This document shows positions 43,458 through 53,307 of a stretch of DNA of 64,000 nucleotides, piece by piece. Every line of letters starts with the position of its first letter. Within the stretch, counting starts at the first letter, position 1. The stretch covers positions 1 through 64,000 of the forward strand of contig NZ_FMZU01000010.1 of assembly GCF_900101545.1 (NCBI RefSeq). Reading direction: 5' to 3'. Source of the stretch: Variovorax sp. CF079 (GTDB taxonomy: Bacteria > Pseudomonadota > Gammaproteobacteria > Burkholderiales > Burkholderiaceae_C). The notes under the pieces are model-generated. The model saw only the letters and a list, made by a program, of their open reading frames with translations. It was not told the DNA's origin and searched no databases. The position numbers and the translations under genes were made by a program.

Positions 43458-43522
43458 GCAGATAAATGCAGTAGATTCGCCATCACTGTCCAAAAATCAC
43501 AAACAATCAAGGAAGGCTGAAG

Positions 43523-44416
43523 ATGGACCGCCTCGATGCCATGCGCGTCTTCGTCCGCATCGTCGACCTGCAGAGCTTCACGCGCGCGGCCGACGACCTG
43601 CAGCTGCCGCGCGCGACGGTCACGCACACCATCCAGCAACTCGAAAAGCGCCTCGGCGCACGCCTCCTGCACCGCACCACGCGGCATGTGAGCGCCACGC
43701 TGGATGGCGAGGCCTATTACCAGCGCTGCCAGCAACTGCTGTCGGACTTCGAGGAATCGGAGTCGGTCTTCCGCAGTTCGGCGGCCAAACCCAAGGGCAA
43801 GCTGCGCGTCGACCTGCAGGGCACGCTCGCCATGCATTTCCTGCTGCCGCACATCGGCGAGTTCTTTGCGCGCTACCCCGACATCGAAGTCGAGATCGGC
43901 CTCGGCGACCGGCTGGTGGACCTGGTGCGCGAAAGCATCGACTGCGTGCTGCGCGCCGGCGAGCCGCGCGAGTCGAGCATGGTGGGCCGGCGCGTCGCGC
44001 TGCTCGAGCAGGTGACCTGCGCCAGCGCCGCTTATCTCGAACAATTCGGCGAACCCCGCACGCCGGAGGAGTTCCGGGCCCACCGCGCGGTCAACTATGC
44101 GAGCGGCAGCGGCAAGGTGCTGCCCTTCGAGTTCATGGTGGACGGCGAGCGGCGCACGATGCAATTGCGCGGCTCGGCGACGGTGAGCCATGCCGATGCC
44201 TACGCGGCTTGCTGCGCGGCCGGCCTGGGCTTCGCGCAGATGCCGCGCTATCACGTGGAACGGGAGCTCGCGGCCGGGACGCTGCGCGAAGTGCTGGCCG
44301 AGTTCCGGCCTCCGCCGATGCCGGTGTCGGTGATGTATCCGCATCACAGGCAGCTGTCGCCGCGCGTGCGGGTCTTCGTGGACTGGGTCGCGGACCGGAT
44401 GCAGCGCGGCGGCTGA
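43523..44416 (+). CDS. LysR-family regulator
   Basis: 297 residues. The N-terminal HTH is MDRLDAMRVFVRIVDLQSFTRAADDL with PRATVTHTIQQLEKRLGARLLHRTTR (here given by its ends PRATVTHTI and LLHRTTR); the C-terminal periplasmic-binding-like domain starts near residue 90. The sequence is of the CrgA/DsdC-like subgroup that usually regulates an adjacent SDR or reductase. It is divergent from the two SDR genes. Confidence 0.92.
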   Translation: MDRLDAMRVFVRIVDLQSFTRAADDLQLPRATVTHTIQQLEKRLGARLLHRTTRHVSATLDGEAYYQRCQQLLSDFEESESVFRSSAAKPKGKLRVDLQGTLAMHFLLPHIGEFFARYPDIEVEIGLGDRLVDLVRESIDCVLRAGEPRESSMVGRRVALLEQVTCASAAYLEQFGEPRTPEEFRAHRAVNYASGSGKVLPFEFMVDGERRTMQLRGSATVSHADAYAACCAAGLGFAQMPRYHVERELAAGTLREVLAEFRPPPMPVSVMYPHHRQLSPRVRVFVDWVADRMQRGG

Positions 44417-44425
44417 ACCCCGCGC

Positions 44426-45013
44426 TCAGCCGCCCAAAGGCAAGCGCGCCAGCACCTCGTGCCGGCTCTGGCCGATCAGGCTGCGCACGAGAACGAACTC
44501 GTGCGCGGTCCAGGTGATGGACTCGATCGGTCGCGCGGCAACGTGGCGGTCGTCGTACAGCAGCGTCAGGTGCGGCGTGTAGTGCTCGCGGCCGCCGTGA
44601 CCGAGGCCGATCTGCGCCATCGCGCGGTCCAGGGCTTGCTGCAGCGTCTTCACGCTCACCAAGCCGTCTTCGCCCAGCAGCACCAGCGGCATGTTGCGTG
44701 CCTTGCGCGAGAAGCTGCCGACGCGGTCGAAGCCGAGCTTGAAGGACGGCATGGCGGTCACCGCTTGCGCGACACTGACCGAAGCGTCGGCAAGCTCCTG
44801 CGGAAAGCGCGCAAAGGTGCCCACGACGTGCAGCGTCACATGGAAGCGCTTTGCGCCGAGCGGCTTGCCCTTCAGCCCGAAATCGCTCTGCAGATCGCGC
44901 ACGAGCTTCTCGATGCGCGCGATGGCGGCCGCGTCAGGGAGCAGCGCAAAGAACAGCCGGTCGGTCGACGGTGGCCGAGCTGCCACGCCGTCGAGCGATG
45001 GCTGCACGGGCAT
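44426..45013 (-). CDS. thpR: RNA 2',3'-cyclic phosphodiesterase (2'-5' RNA ligase family)
   Basis: 195 residues with the two HxTx motifs of the 2H phosphoesterase superfamily: HVTLHVVG and HLTLLYDD. The start MPVQPSLDG is at the stop of the MFS gene (TGATG, one-base overlap). The enzyme opens RNA 2',3'-cyclic phosphates; its physiological role is unclear. The stop lies just beyond the convergent LysR gene. Confidence 0.88.
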   Translation of the reverse strand: MPVQPSLDGVAARPPSTDRLFFALLPDAAAIARIEKLVRDLQSDFGLKGKPLGAKRFHVTLHVVGTFARFPQELADASVSVAQAVTAMPSFKLGFDRVGSFSRKARNMPLVLLGEDGLVSVKTLQQALDRAMAQIGLGHGGREHYTPHLTLLYDDRHVAARPIESITWTAHEFVLVRSLIGQSRHEVLARLPLGG

Positions 45014-46356
45014 CACGGCTGCTCGCGGGCCTCGAGTGCGCGATTGATGCCCAGCGCCGCCAGCGTGCACGCCGCGCCGGACAGCAGATAGACGCTGACG
45101 TAGGCGAGCCCGAAGTGCGCCGACAGGCCCAGCGCCACCAGCGGTGCGAACGCGGCGCCGATGAGCCAGGCCAGGTCCGAGGTGAGCGCAGCGCCGGTGT
45201 AGCGGTACTTGGAGATGAAATTGGAGGTCACGGTGCCCGAGGCCTGGCCGTAGGACAGGCCCAGCAGCACGAAGCCGACCAGGATGAAGACATCCTGGCC
45301 CACGGTGCCGCCGTCGAGCAGGATCGGCGCGAAGCCGCTGAAGACCGCGATCAGGATCGCGAGCGCGCCCAGCGTCTGGCGCCGACCCACGCGGTCGGCG
45401 ATCCATCCGGAGGCGACGATGCCGCCGGCCGCCAGTACCGCGCCGACGATCTGGATGCCGAGGAATTCGGTGATGGACTGCTCCGAATACAGCCGGATCC
45501 ACGACAGCGGGAACACGGTGATCAGGTGGAACAGCGCATAGCTCGCCAGCGCGGCGAAGGCGCCGATCAACAGGTTGGAACCCTGCGCGCGGACGAGCTC
45601 GACCACGTCGGTGGGTTCCAGCTCCTGCTCGTCGAGCAACACCTCGTACTCGTGCGTGACCACCAGCCGAAGGCGCGCGAACAGCGCCACCACATTGATG
45701 GCGAAGGCCACGAAGAAAGCGTAGCGCCATCCCCACGAAAGGAAGTCAGCCGGCGACAGGCTGGCATACAGGAAGGCGAACAGACCGCTGGCGATGATGA
45801 AGCCGACCGGCGCGCCGAGCTGGCCCAGCATCGAATACCAGCCTCGGCGGTTCGGCGGCGCGTTGAGCGCCAGCAGCGAGGGCAAGCCGTCCCAGGAGCC
45901 GCCCAGCGCGAGCCCTTGGCCGATGCGGAAAATCGAGAGCAGCACGATGGCCGCGAAACCCGCGGTCTCGTAACCGGGCAAAAATGCGATGCCGACGGTG
46001 GAGGTGCCCAGCAGGAACAGCGCCATGGTCAGCTTGGTGCCGCGCCCCCAACGGCGCTGGACCGCCATCGAGATCACGGTGCCGAAGGGCCGCGCGATAA
46101 AGGCGAAGGAAAAGATCACGAAGGCGTAAAGTGTTCCTTCCAGCAGGTCCTCGAACGGAAAGAACAGGGCCGGGAACACCAGCACCGACGCGATGCCATA
46201 GACGAAGAAGTCGAAGTACTCGGATGCGCGCCCGATGACCACGCCGACCGCGATTTCCCCGGGCGCCACCTTCGAATGGTCGGCAGTGATGAGGCGAGCA
46301 TCCCTCTCGAGGGTCTCGGACGAGGGTTCGGAAGGGGCGTGGCTGATGCTGGACAT
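45013..46356 (-). CDS. MFS transporter, metabolite:H+ symporter-like
   Basis: 447 residues with about 12 spans. Motifs include RASEYFDFFVYGIASVLVFP, the loop 2-3 segment RPFGTVISMAVQRRWGRGTKLT and a second copy DRVGRRQTLGALA at loop 8-9. It resembles the MHS group (proline/betaine, alpha-ketoglutarate, shikimate carriers). Transport of an organic acid is likely; the ligand cannot be told. It is divergent from cyoA. Confidence 0.82.
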   Translation of the reverse strand: MSSISHAPSEPSSETLERDARLITADHSKVAPGEIAVGVVIGRASEYFDFFVYGIASVLVFPALFFPFEDLLEGTLYAFVIFSFAFIARPFGTVISMAVQRRWGRGTKLTMALFLLGTSTVGIAFLPGYETAGFAAIVLLSIFRIGQGLALGGSWDGLPSLLALNAPPNRRGWYSMLGQLGAPVGFIIASGLFAFLYASLSPADFLSWGWRYAFFVAFAINVVALFARLRLVVTHEYEVLLDEQELEPTDVVELVRAQGSNLLIGAFAALASYALFHLITVFPLSWIRLYSEQSITEFLGIQIVGAVLAAGGIVASGWIADRVGRRQTLGALAILIAVFSGFAPILLDGGTVGQDVFILVGFVLLGLSYGQASGTVTSNFISKYRYTGAALTSDLAWLIGAAFAPLVALGLSAHFGLAYVSVYLLSGAACTLAALGINRALEAREQP

Positions 46357-46528
46357 CGTGCGTGCTTCGGGTTCAGGGGGCTTGCAAGGTCGCTCAGGGT
46401 CGCATCAGATGCGGTTTTACGCCATAGGACAAAACGTCCAATCGCCAAGCAGGGTCGATGGACGTACATTTTGCGCTCATCCGCAATCCGCGTTTTCCCG
46501 CGGCCTACGTTTTTTCCTCGCTCCAGGC

Positions 46529-47587
46529 ATGCCACTCCTCAAGACCCTTCGCGGACCGGCTCTCCTCGTGCTCGCTGCCCTGCTGGCGGGCTGCAACATG
46601 GTGGTGCTGAACCCGTCCGGCGACGTGGCCGCCCAGCAGGGCCGGCTGATCGTGGTGTCCACGATGCTGATGCTGCTGATCATCGTGCCGGTCATCGCCC
46701 TGACCTTCTTCTTCGCCTGGAAGTACAGGGAGTCCAACACCGAGGCCACTTACAAGCCGGACTGGGACCATTCGACGCAGCTCGAACTGGTGATCTGGGC
46801 CGCGCCGCTCCTGATCATCATCGCGCTCGGTGCGCTGACCTGGATCAGCACGCACACGCTGGACCCCTACCGGCCGCTCGACCGCATCGACTCGCGACGC
46901 CCGGTGCCCGATAACGCGAAGCCGCTGGTGGTGGAGGTGGTGGCGCTCGACTGGAAATGGCTGTTTCTTTATCCGGAGCAAGGCATCGCCACGGTCAACG
47001 AGGTCGCGGCGCCGGTGGACGTGCCGATCCAGTTCCGGATCACGGCTTCGTCGGTCATGAACTCCTTCTACATCCCCGCGCTCGCCGGCCAGATCTATGC
47101 CATGCCCGGCATGGAAACCAAGCTGCACGCGGTCATGAACAAGGCCGGCACCTACGAAGGCATCTCCGCCAACTACAGCGGCGCCGGCTTCTCGGGCATG
47201 CGCTTCAAATTCCACGGCATGAGCCGTGCCGACTTCGATCGCTGGGTGCAGAAGAACAAGGCCGAAGGCCAGGCGCTCAGCCGCGAGGGCTACATGCAGC
47301 TCGAACGCCCGAGCGAGCGCGAGCCGGTGCGCCGCTACGCCAGCGTGGCGCCGGGCCTGTACGACGCCATCGTCAACCGCTGCGTGGAGCCCGGCAAGAT
47401 GTGCATGAAGCACATGATGGCGGTCGATGCCAGCGGCGGCGCAGGCCGCGGCGGCTTGTCCCCGTTGGCCATGACGACCGTGCCGCGCGGCGAGCAAGGC
47501 CAGCCGATGCGCACCCTCGCCGCCGAAATCTGCACCATCGACAACCCGACCGGGGCGCCGCTCGCCGTCCGGACGACGATCCAGTAA
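46529..47587 (+). CDS. cyoA: Cytochrome bo3-type quinol oxidase subunit II
   Basis: 352 residues. A lipoprotein signal ends at LLAGC, followed by two spans and a cupredoxin-like domain: [26 protein letters not shown]. The Cu-A site of cytochrome c oxidases (CxxxC with His) is not seen in the cupredoxin part, in line with a quinol oxidase. The C-terminal tail has an extra [15 protein letters not shown] stretch with two Cys and one His, which is not typical of E. coli CyoA. The [16 protein letters not shown] gives a proper lipoprotein leader. It is the first gene of cyoABCD. Confidence 0.93.
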   Translation: MPLLKTLRGPALLVLAALLAGCNMVVLNPSGDVAAQQGRLIVVSTMLMLLIIVPVIALTFFFAWKYRESNTEATYKPDWDHSTQLELVIWAAPLLIIIALGALTWISTHTLDPYRPLDRIDSRRPVPDNAKPLVVEVVALDWKWLFLYPEQGIATVNEVAAPVDVPIQFRITASSVMNSFYIPALAGQIYAMPGMETKLHAVMNKAGTYEGISANYSGAGFSGMRFKFHGMSRADFDRWVQKNKAEGQALSREGYMQLERPSEREPVRRYASVAPGLYDAIVNRCVEPGKMCMKHMMAVDASGGAGRGGLSPLAMTTVPRGEQGQPMRTLAAEICTIDNPTGAPLAVRTTIQ

Positions 47588-47600
47588 TCCGTTCATCACG

Positions 47601-49604
47601 ATGCCCGACCATCCCGATCTGACCAAGCTCGTCTTCGGACGCCTCACCTGGGAGGCGATCCCCTACCACGAGCCGATCCTCATGGCGACCTTCGTCGCCG
47701 TCGTGCTGGGCGGCCTCGCCCTCCTGGGCGCGCTGAGCTACTACCGCGTCTGGGGCACGCTGTGGCGCGACTGGATCACCAGCATCGACCACAAGAAGAT
47801 CGGCATCATGTACATCGTGCTCGGCCTGGTGATGCTGCTGCGCGGCTTCGCCGACGCGATCATGATGCGGCTGCAGCAGGCGATCGCCTTCGGCGACGCG
47901 GCGGGCTACCTGCCGCCGCACCACTACGACCAGGTCTTCACGGCCCACGGCGTGATCATGATCTTCTTCGTCGCCATGCCGCTGGTCACCGGGCTCATGA
48001 ACTACGTCGTGCCGCTGCAGATCGGCGCGCGCGACGTGGCCTTCCCCTTCCTGAACAACTTCAGCTTCTGGATGACCGCGAGCGGCGCGGTGCTGGTGAT
48101 GATGTCGCTGTTCGTCGGCGAGTTCGCCAAGACCGGCTGGCTCGCCTATCCGCCGCTGTCCGGCATTGCCTACAGTCCCGACGTCGGGGTCGACTACTAC
48201 ATATGGTCCTTGCAGGTCGCCGGGGTCGGCACCTTGCTGTCGGGCGTGAACCTGATCGCGACCATCGTGAAGATGCGTGCGCCCGGCATGACCCTGATGA
48301 AGATGCCGGTCTTCACCTGGACCGCGCTCTGCACCAACGTGCTGATCGTGGCCGCCTTCCCGGTGCTCACCGCGGTGCTGGCGCTGTTGTCGATGGACCG
48401 CTACGTCGGCACGAACTTCTTCACCAACGAGCTCGGCGGCAATCCGATGATGTACGTCAACCTCATCTGGATCTGGGGCCATCCGGAGGTGTACATCCTG
48501 ATCCTGCCGGTGTTCGGCGTGTTCTCGGAGGTGGTGTCCACCTTCAGCGGCAAGCGCCTGTTCGGCTATGCGTCGATGGTCTACGCGACGGTCGTGATCA
48601 CCATCCTCTCGTACCTGGTGTGGCTGCACCACTTCTTCACCATGGGGTCGGGCGCCAGCGTCAACTCTTTCTTCGGCATCACCACGATGATCATCTCGAT
48701 CCCGACGGGGGCGAAGATCTTCAACTGGCTGTTCACGATGTACCGCGGGCGCATCCGCTTCGAGGTGCCGATGCTGTGGACGATCGGCTTCATGGTCACC
48801 TTCGTGATCGGCGGCATGACCGGCGTGCTGCTCGCGGTGCCGCCGGCCGACTTCGTGCTGCACAACAGCCTGTTTTTGATCGCGCACTTCCACAACGTGA
48901 TCATCGGCGGCGTGGTGTTCGGCGCCTTCGCCGGCATCACCTACTGGTTCCCGAAGGTCTCCGGCTTCAAGCTCGACCCGTTCTGGGGCAAGTGCTCGTT
49001 CTGGTTCTGGCTGACCGGCTTCTACTTCGCCTTCATGCCGCTGTACGTGCTCGGGCTGATGGGCGTCACGCGCCGGGTGAGCCATTTCGAGGATGCGTCG
49101 CTGCAGATCTGGTTCCAGATCGCCGCCTTCGGCGCCTTCCTGATCGCCTTGGGCATTCTCTCCTTCCTCATCCAGCTGGTCGTCAGCTTCCGCAAGCGCG
49201 AATCGCTGCGCGACACGACGGGCGACCCGTGGAGCGGCCGCACGCTGGAGTGGTCCACCTCCTCGCCGCCGCCGGCCTACAACTTCGCCTTCACGCCGCG
49301 CATCCACGACAACGACGCCTGGTGGGACATGAAGCAGCGCGGCTACGAGCGGCCGCTGGAAGGCTTCACCCCGATCCACATGCCGAAGAACACCGCCGCC
49401 GGCTTCGTGCTGGCCATGCTCAGCGCCGCCATGGGCTTCGCGCTCATCTGGCACATGTGGCTGCTGGCCGGCATGTCCTTCGCCGCGCTCCTGCTCGCGA
49501 CCATCATCCACACCTTCAACTACAAGCGCGACTATCACATCCCGGTGGACGAGGTCGTCCGCACGGAAGGCGATCGCACCCGACTCCTGGCCGGCCATGT
49601 CTGA
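47601..49604 (+). CDS. cyoB: Cytochrome bo3-type quinol oxidase subunit I
   Basis: 667 residues, the catalytic subunit with low-spin haem b and the haem o3-Cu-B centre. Haem and copper ligands are visible in [23 protein letters not shown] (His-Tyr crosslink region), LHHFFTMG and the C-terminal [10 protein letters not shown]. It reduces O2 and pumps protons. It lies 13 bp after cyoA and overlaps cyoC by eight bases. Confidence 0.97.
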   Translation: MPDHPDLTKLVFGRLTWEAIPYHEPILMATFVAVVLGGLALLGALSYYRVWGTLWRDWITSIDHKKIGIMYIVLGLVMLLRGFADAIMMRLQQAIAFGDAAGYLPPHHYDQVFTAHGVIMIFFVAMPLVTGLMNYVVPLQIGARDVAFPFLNNFSFWMTASGAVLVMMSLFVGEFAKTGWLAYPPLSGIAYSPDVGVDYYIWSLQVAGVGTLLSGVNLIATIVKMRAPGMTLMKMPVFTWTALCTNVLIVAAFPVLTAVLALLSMDRYVGTNFFTNELGGNPMMYVNLIWIWGHPEVYILILPVFGVFSEVVSTFSGKRLFGYASMVYATVVITILSYLVWLHHFFTMGSGASVNSFFGITTMIISIPTGAKIFNWLFTMYRGRIRFEVPMLWTIGFMVTFVIGGMTGVLLAVPPADFVLHNSLFLIAHFHNVIIGGVVFGAFAGITYWFPKVSGFKLDPFWGKCSFWFWLTGFYFAFMPLYVLGLMGVTRRVSHFEDASLQIWFQIAAFGAFLIALGILSFLIQLVVSFRKRESLRDTTGDPWSGRTLEWSTSSPPPAYNFAFTPRIHDNDAWWDMKQRGYERPLEGFTPIHMPKNTAAGFVLAMLSAAMGFALIWHMWLLAGMSFAALLLATIIHTFNYKRDYHIPVDEVVRTEGDRTRLLAGHV

Positions 49605-50238
49605 GATCACCGTCCCCTCCCCCCACGGCGCCGTGAGCGCCGCACCGAACCCGCTCTTCCACGTCGTGGACGAGCACCATCCCGAGAACGGCACGCTGCT
49701 CGGGTTCTGGCTCTACCTGATGAGCGACTGCCTGGTCTTCGCCTGCCTGTTCGCGATGTACGGCGTGCTGGGCCGCAGCTATGCAGCAGGCCCCTCGGGC
49801 GCCGACCTGTTCGAGCTGCCGCTGGTCGCGCTCAACACCTCGCTGCTGCTGCTGTCGTCGATCACCTACGGCTTCGCGATGCTCGAGATGCTGAAGAAGC
49901 GCACCGGCGCGACGCTGGCCTGGCTGGCCGTCACCGGCCTGCTGGGCGCGGGCTTCATCGGCATCGAGCTCTACGAGTTCGCGCACCTGATCCACGAAGG
50001 CGCCGGCCCGCAGCGCAGTGCCTTCCTGTCCTCCTTCTTCACGCTGGTGGGCACGCACGGCCTGCACGTGACTTTCGGCATCGTCTGGCTCGTCACGCTG
50101 ATGATCCAGGTCGGCAAGCACGGGCTGATCCCCGAGAACCGGCGCAGGCTCCTGTGCCTGTCGATGTTCTGGCACTTCCTGGACGTCGTGTGGATCGGCG
50201 TCTTCACCTTCGTCTACCTGATGGGATCATTGTCATGA
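49597..50238 (+). CDS. cyoC: Cytochrome bo3-type quinol oxidase subunit III
   Basis: 213 residues with five spans and the family segments [19 protein letters not shown] (given in part), [29 protein letters not shown] and [13 protein letters not shown]. It stabilises subunit I. It overlaps cyoB by eight bases and cyoD by four (ATGA). Confidence 0.95.
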   Translation: MSEITVPSPHGAVSAAPNPLFHVVDEHHPENGTLLGFWLYLMSDCLVFACLFAMYGVLGRSYAAGPSGADLFELPLVALNTSLLLLSSITYGFAMLEMLKKRTGATLAWLAVTGLLGAGFIGIELYEFAHLIHEGAGPQRSAFLSSFFTLVGTHGLHVTFGIVWLVTLMIQVGKHGLIPENRRRLLCLSMFWHFLDVVWIGVFTFVYLMGSLS

Positions 50239-50615
50239 GCGATGCGCACGACGTTCACGAACACGACCCGCACGTCGAAGCGGACCTGCACATCAGCCTC
50301 AAGGGCTACCTGACCGGCTTCATCCTGTCGGTGATCCTGACCGCCATCCCCTTCTGGCTGGTGATGGGCAAGGTGTTCGACAAGCCCGGCCTCACGGCCT
50401 TCGTCATCCTGGGCTTCGCGGCCGTGCAGATCGTGGTCCACATGATCTACTTCCTGCACCTGAACGCCAAGTCGCAGGGCGGCTGGAACATGCTCGCGCT
50501 GATCTTCACGATCGTGCTGGTCGTGATCACCTTGAGCGGCTCGCTGTGGGTGATGTTCCACCTCAACCACAACATGATGCCGGCCTCGATGCACGAGATG
50601 CGCAACGCGCCTTGA
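50235..50615 (+). CDS. cyoD: Cytochrome bo3-type quinol oxidase subunit IV
   Basis: 126 residues with three spans, starting [19 protein letters not shown], then [20 protein letters not shown] and the family motif [13 protein letters not shown]. The His-rich N-terminus and the terminal HMN-like segments are common. The start overlaps cyoC's stop. No cyoE (haem O synthase) follows; SURF1 does. Confidence 0.93.
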   Translation: MSDAHDVHEHDPHVEADLHISLKGYLTGFILSVILTAIPFWLVMGKVFDKPGLTAFVILGFAAVQIVVHMIYFLHLNAKSQGGWNMLALIFTIVLVVITLSGSLWVMFHLNHNMMPASMHEMRNAP

Positions 50616-51385
50616 GCGCAACGCGTTCCAGGCCGGCACTGGCGATGCTCGCCGTTGCCGGCGCCCTGCTCTTCATCCTGTTCCTGGCCTTGGGCACGTG
50701 GCAGCTCGAGCGGCGCAGCTGGAAGCTCCAGCTGATCGATCGCGTCGAAGGGCGCGTGCATGCGCCGCCGGCGGATGCACCCGCGCCCGCGCAATGGCCG
50801 CGCGTGAGTGCGGCCGACGACGAATACCGGCATGTGCGGCTGACAGGCCGCTTTCTCCACGAGCGTGAAACCCTGGTACAGGCCTCGACCGTGCTCGGCG
50901 CCGGCCACTGGGTGCTGACGCCGCTGCAGACCGCGCAGGGCTCGGTGGTGATGGTCAACCGCGGCTTCGTGCCGCCGCAGCGGCGCGAGCGCGCGAAGCG
51001 TACCAACGGTGAAGCGGCGGGCGAAGTCAGCATCATCGGCCTCTTGCGCATGACCGAGCCCGGCGGCGGCTTCCTGCGCCGCAACGATCCCGCGGCCGAC
51101 CGCTGGTTCTCGCGCGACGTGCAGGCCATCGCCGCGGCGCGCGGCCTGGCGGAGGTGGCGCCCTTCTTCGTGGACGAGGATGCGCCTGCGCCGCAGCCGG
51201 CGAATGCAGCGGCCGAACCGCGCTGGCCGGCCGCCGGCTTGACGGTGATCGCCTTCCCCAACAACCATCTGGTCTACGCCATCACCTGGTATGCGCTGGC
51301 CCTCATGGTCGCGGGCGCGGCCTGGCTGGTGGCGCGCACGGAGCGCATCGCAACGAGAGCAAAGAGGGATGCAGCAGAACACTGA
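50612..51385 (+). CDS. SURF1-family oxidase assembly protein
   Basis: About 257 residues from a TTG that overlaps cyoD's TGA (TTGA); the first ATG is at 50645. N-terminal span (LAMLAVAGALLFILFLALGTWQLERR in part), the SURF1 motif GTWQLERRSWK, MVNRGFVPPQRR and a C-terminal NNHLVYAITWYALALMV span. SURF1 helps insert haem into subunit I, mostly of haem-copper cytochrome c oxidases; beside cyo genes it is thought to serve the quinol oxidase. Confidence 0.87.
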   Translation: MSATRSRPALAMLAVAGALLFILFLALGTWQLERRSWKLQLIDRVEGRVHAPPADAPAPAQWPRVSAADDEYRHVRLTGRFLHERETLVQASTVLGAGHWVLTPLQTAQGSVVMVNRGFVPPQRRERAKRTNGEAAGEVSIIGLLRMTEPGGGFLRRNDPAADRWFSRDVQAIAAARGLAEVAPFFVDEDAPAPQPANAAAEPRWPAAGLTVIAFPNNHLVYAITWYALALMVAGAAWLVARTERIATRAKRDAAEH

Positions 51386-52667
51386 ACCCGGCGACTCGGC
51401 AGGCCTGAAGAACATGCAGCAGCTGATCCAGCTGCGCTGGATGGCCGTCGGCGGCCAGATCCTGACCATTGCCATCGTCCATTTCGGCTTCGGCATCCGC
51501 CTGCCGCTGGACCACATGGGGGCGGCGCTGGCTTTTCTCGTGGCCTTCAACCTCTTCAGCCTGCTGCGCTGGCGCCGGCGGCAGGAGGTCGCGGACGGCG
51601 AGCTCTTCATCGCACTCCTGGTCGACGTCGGCACGCTGACCGTCCAGCTCTATCTCAGCGGCGGCGCCACCAACCCCTTCATCTTCCTGTACCTGCTGCA
51701 GGTCAGTCTCGGCGCCGTGCTGCTGCGCCCCGGCTACACCCGCACCATGGTCGCCGTCACCGCCGCCTGTTTCATGGGCCTGACCTTCGTCCATCGCCCG
51801 CTGGCGATTCCTATGGACAATGCGCGCGGGCTCGCCAGTCCGTACATCCAGGGGCTTCTGATCTGCTTCGCGCTCAACGCGGCGCTGCTGGCAATCTTCA
51901 TCACGCGCATCAGCCGCAACCTGCGGGCGCGCGACGCGCACCTGGCGGACCTGCGCCAGCGCGCCGCCGAGGAAGAGCACATCGTGCGCATGGGCCTCTT
52001 GGCCTCCGGCGCGGCCCATGAGCTCGGCACGCCGCTGGCGACGCTGTCGGTGATCCTCGGCGACTGGCAGCGCATGCAGCCCTTTGCCGCCGAGCCCGAG
52101 CTACGGCAGGAGATCGAGGAGATGCAGGCCCAGGTGGCGCGCTGCAAGACCATCGTGAGCGGCATCCTGCTGTCGGCCGGCGAAGCGCGCGGCGAGTCGC
52201 CGGTGCAGACCACCGTCCGCGCCTTCCTCGACGGCCTGGTCGCGGAATGGCGCACCACGCGCTCGCCCGGCGCGCTGGCCTACGCCAACACCTTCGGCGA
52301 CGACCTGCCCATCGTCTCGGATTCCGCGCTCAAGCAGACCATCTACAACGTGCTCGACAACGCGCTCGAGGCCTCGCCGGGCTGGGTCGGCCTCGATGCG
52401 GCGCGCGATGGCGACGAGCTGGTCCTGACCGTGTCCGATGCCGGCCCGGGCTTCGCACCCGGGATGCTGGCGCAGCTGGGCAAGCCTTATCAGTCAAGCA
52501 AGGGGCGCCCCGGCGGCGGCCTGGGCCTGTTCCTGGTCGTCAACGTGGCGCGCACCCTGGGCGGCAGCGTGGCGGCGCACAATCGGCCGGAAGGTGGTGC
52601 CGCCGTGACACTGCGCCTGCCGCTGGCGGCGATCCAATTCGAGGAGATCGCAGGCAATGGAAACTGA
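51369..52667 (+). CDS. regB: RegB/PrrB-type redox sensor kinase
   Basis: About 432 residues with six spans, then HisKA and HATPase. The RegB quinone-binding motif GGXXNPF is present as SGGATNPFIFLYLLQ between spans. The H-box is AAHELGTPLATLS, and Cys in VARCKTI sits 42 residues after the His, matching the redox-active Cys of RegB. The HATPase has NVLDNALEAS and GGGLGLFLVVNVA. The ATG (MQQNTEPGDS) overlaps SURF1 by 17 bp. It senses the quinone pool and likely controls the oxidase operon upstream. Confidence 0.9.
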   Translation: MQQNTEPGDSAGLKNMQQLIQLRWMAVGGQILTIAIVHFGFGIRLPLDHMGAALAFLVAFNLFSLLRWRRRQEVADGELFIALLVDVGTLTVQLYLSGGATNPFIFLYLLQVSLGAVLLRPGYTRTMVAVTAACFMGLTFVHRPLAIPMDNARGLASPYIQGLLICFALNAALLAIFITRISRNLRARDAHLADLRQRAAEEEHIVRMGLLASGAAHELGTPLATLSVILGDWQRMQPFAAEPELRQEIEEMQAQVARCKTIVSGILLSAGEARGESPVQTTVRAFLDGLVAEWRTTRSPGALAYANTFGDDLPIVSDSALKQTIYNVLDNALEASPGWVGLDAARDGDELVLTVSDAGPGFAPGMLAQLGKPYQSSKGRPGGGLGLFLVVNVARTLGGSVAAHNRPEGGAAVTLRLPLAAIQFEEIAGNGN

Positions 52668-53196
52668 CGAACGACTGCTGCTCATCGTCGAGGACGATGC
52701 GGCCTTTGCGCGCACCCTGTGCCGCTCTTTCGAGCGCCGCGGCTACACGGTGCTGCAGGCCACGGCCGCCGAGCAGGTGACGGAGATCCTGAAGACCCAC
52801 TCGCCAGGCTATGCGGTCGTCGACCTCAAGCTCGCCGGCGGCGCCTCCGGGCTGGCCTGCGTCCAGATGCTGCATGCGCACGACGCGCAGATGCTGATCG
52901 TCGTGCTCACCGGCTACGCCAGCATCGCGACCGCCGTGGAAGCCATCAAGCTCGGTGCCTGCCACTACCTGGCCAAGCCCTCCAACACCGACGACATCGA
53001 GGCCGCCTTCGGCCGCGCCGAGGGCGATGTTGAGGTCGAACTGACCGAGCGCTCGACCTCGATCAAGACGCTCGAATGGGAGCGCATCCACGAAACGCTG
53101 GCCGAGACCGGCTTCAACATCTCCGAAACGGCCCGGCGCCTCGGCATGCATCGGCGCACGCTGGCGCGGAAGCTCGTGAAGCAACGGGTGAAGTAA
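52657..53196 (+). CDS. regA: RegA/PrrA/ActR-type response regulator
   Basis: 179 residues: receiver with VEDDAAFA, the phospho-Asp in AVVDLKLAGG, VVLTGYAS and YLAKPSNTDD, a short Pro-poor linker, and a Fis-type HTH ending ISETARRLGMHRRTLARKLVK, which matches RegA. It overlaps regB by 11 bp. The RegA targets typically include respiratory and carbon fixation genes; here the oxidase operon is next to it. Confidence 0.92.
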   Translation: METDERLLLIVEDDAAFARTLCRSFERRGYTVLQATAAEQVTEILKTHSPGYAVVDLKLAGGASGLACVQMLHAHDAQMLIVVLTGYASIATAVEAIKLGACHYLAKPSNTDDIEAAFGRAEGDVEVELTERSTSIKTLEWERIHETLAETGFNISETARRLGMHRRTLARKLVKQRVK

Positions 53197-53307
53197 TACC
53201 AAGGTGCGACTTTTCGCTCGCCTGTGGTCACTTTGTATTTTTGCGCCACCGGACTACACAGGCTCGCCAGCACAATGCAGCCTTTACCAACACCGCCTGC
53301 GAGGTCC

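Noticed and set aside
47373..49694. Minus-strand frame of about 773 codons opposite cyoB
   Set aside because: Low-complexity His/Arg/Glu-rich translation; cyoB on the other strand has unmistakable haem and copper motifs.
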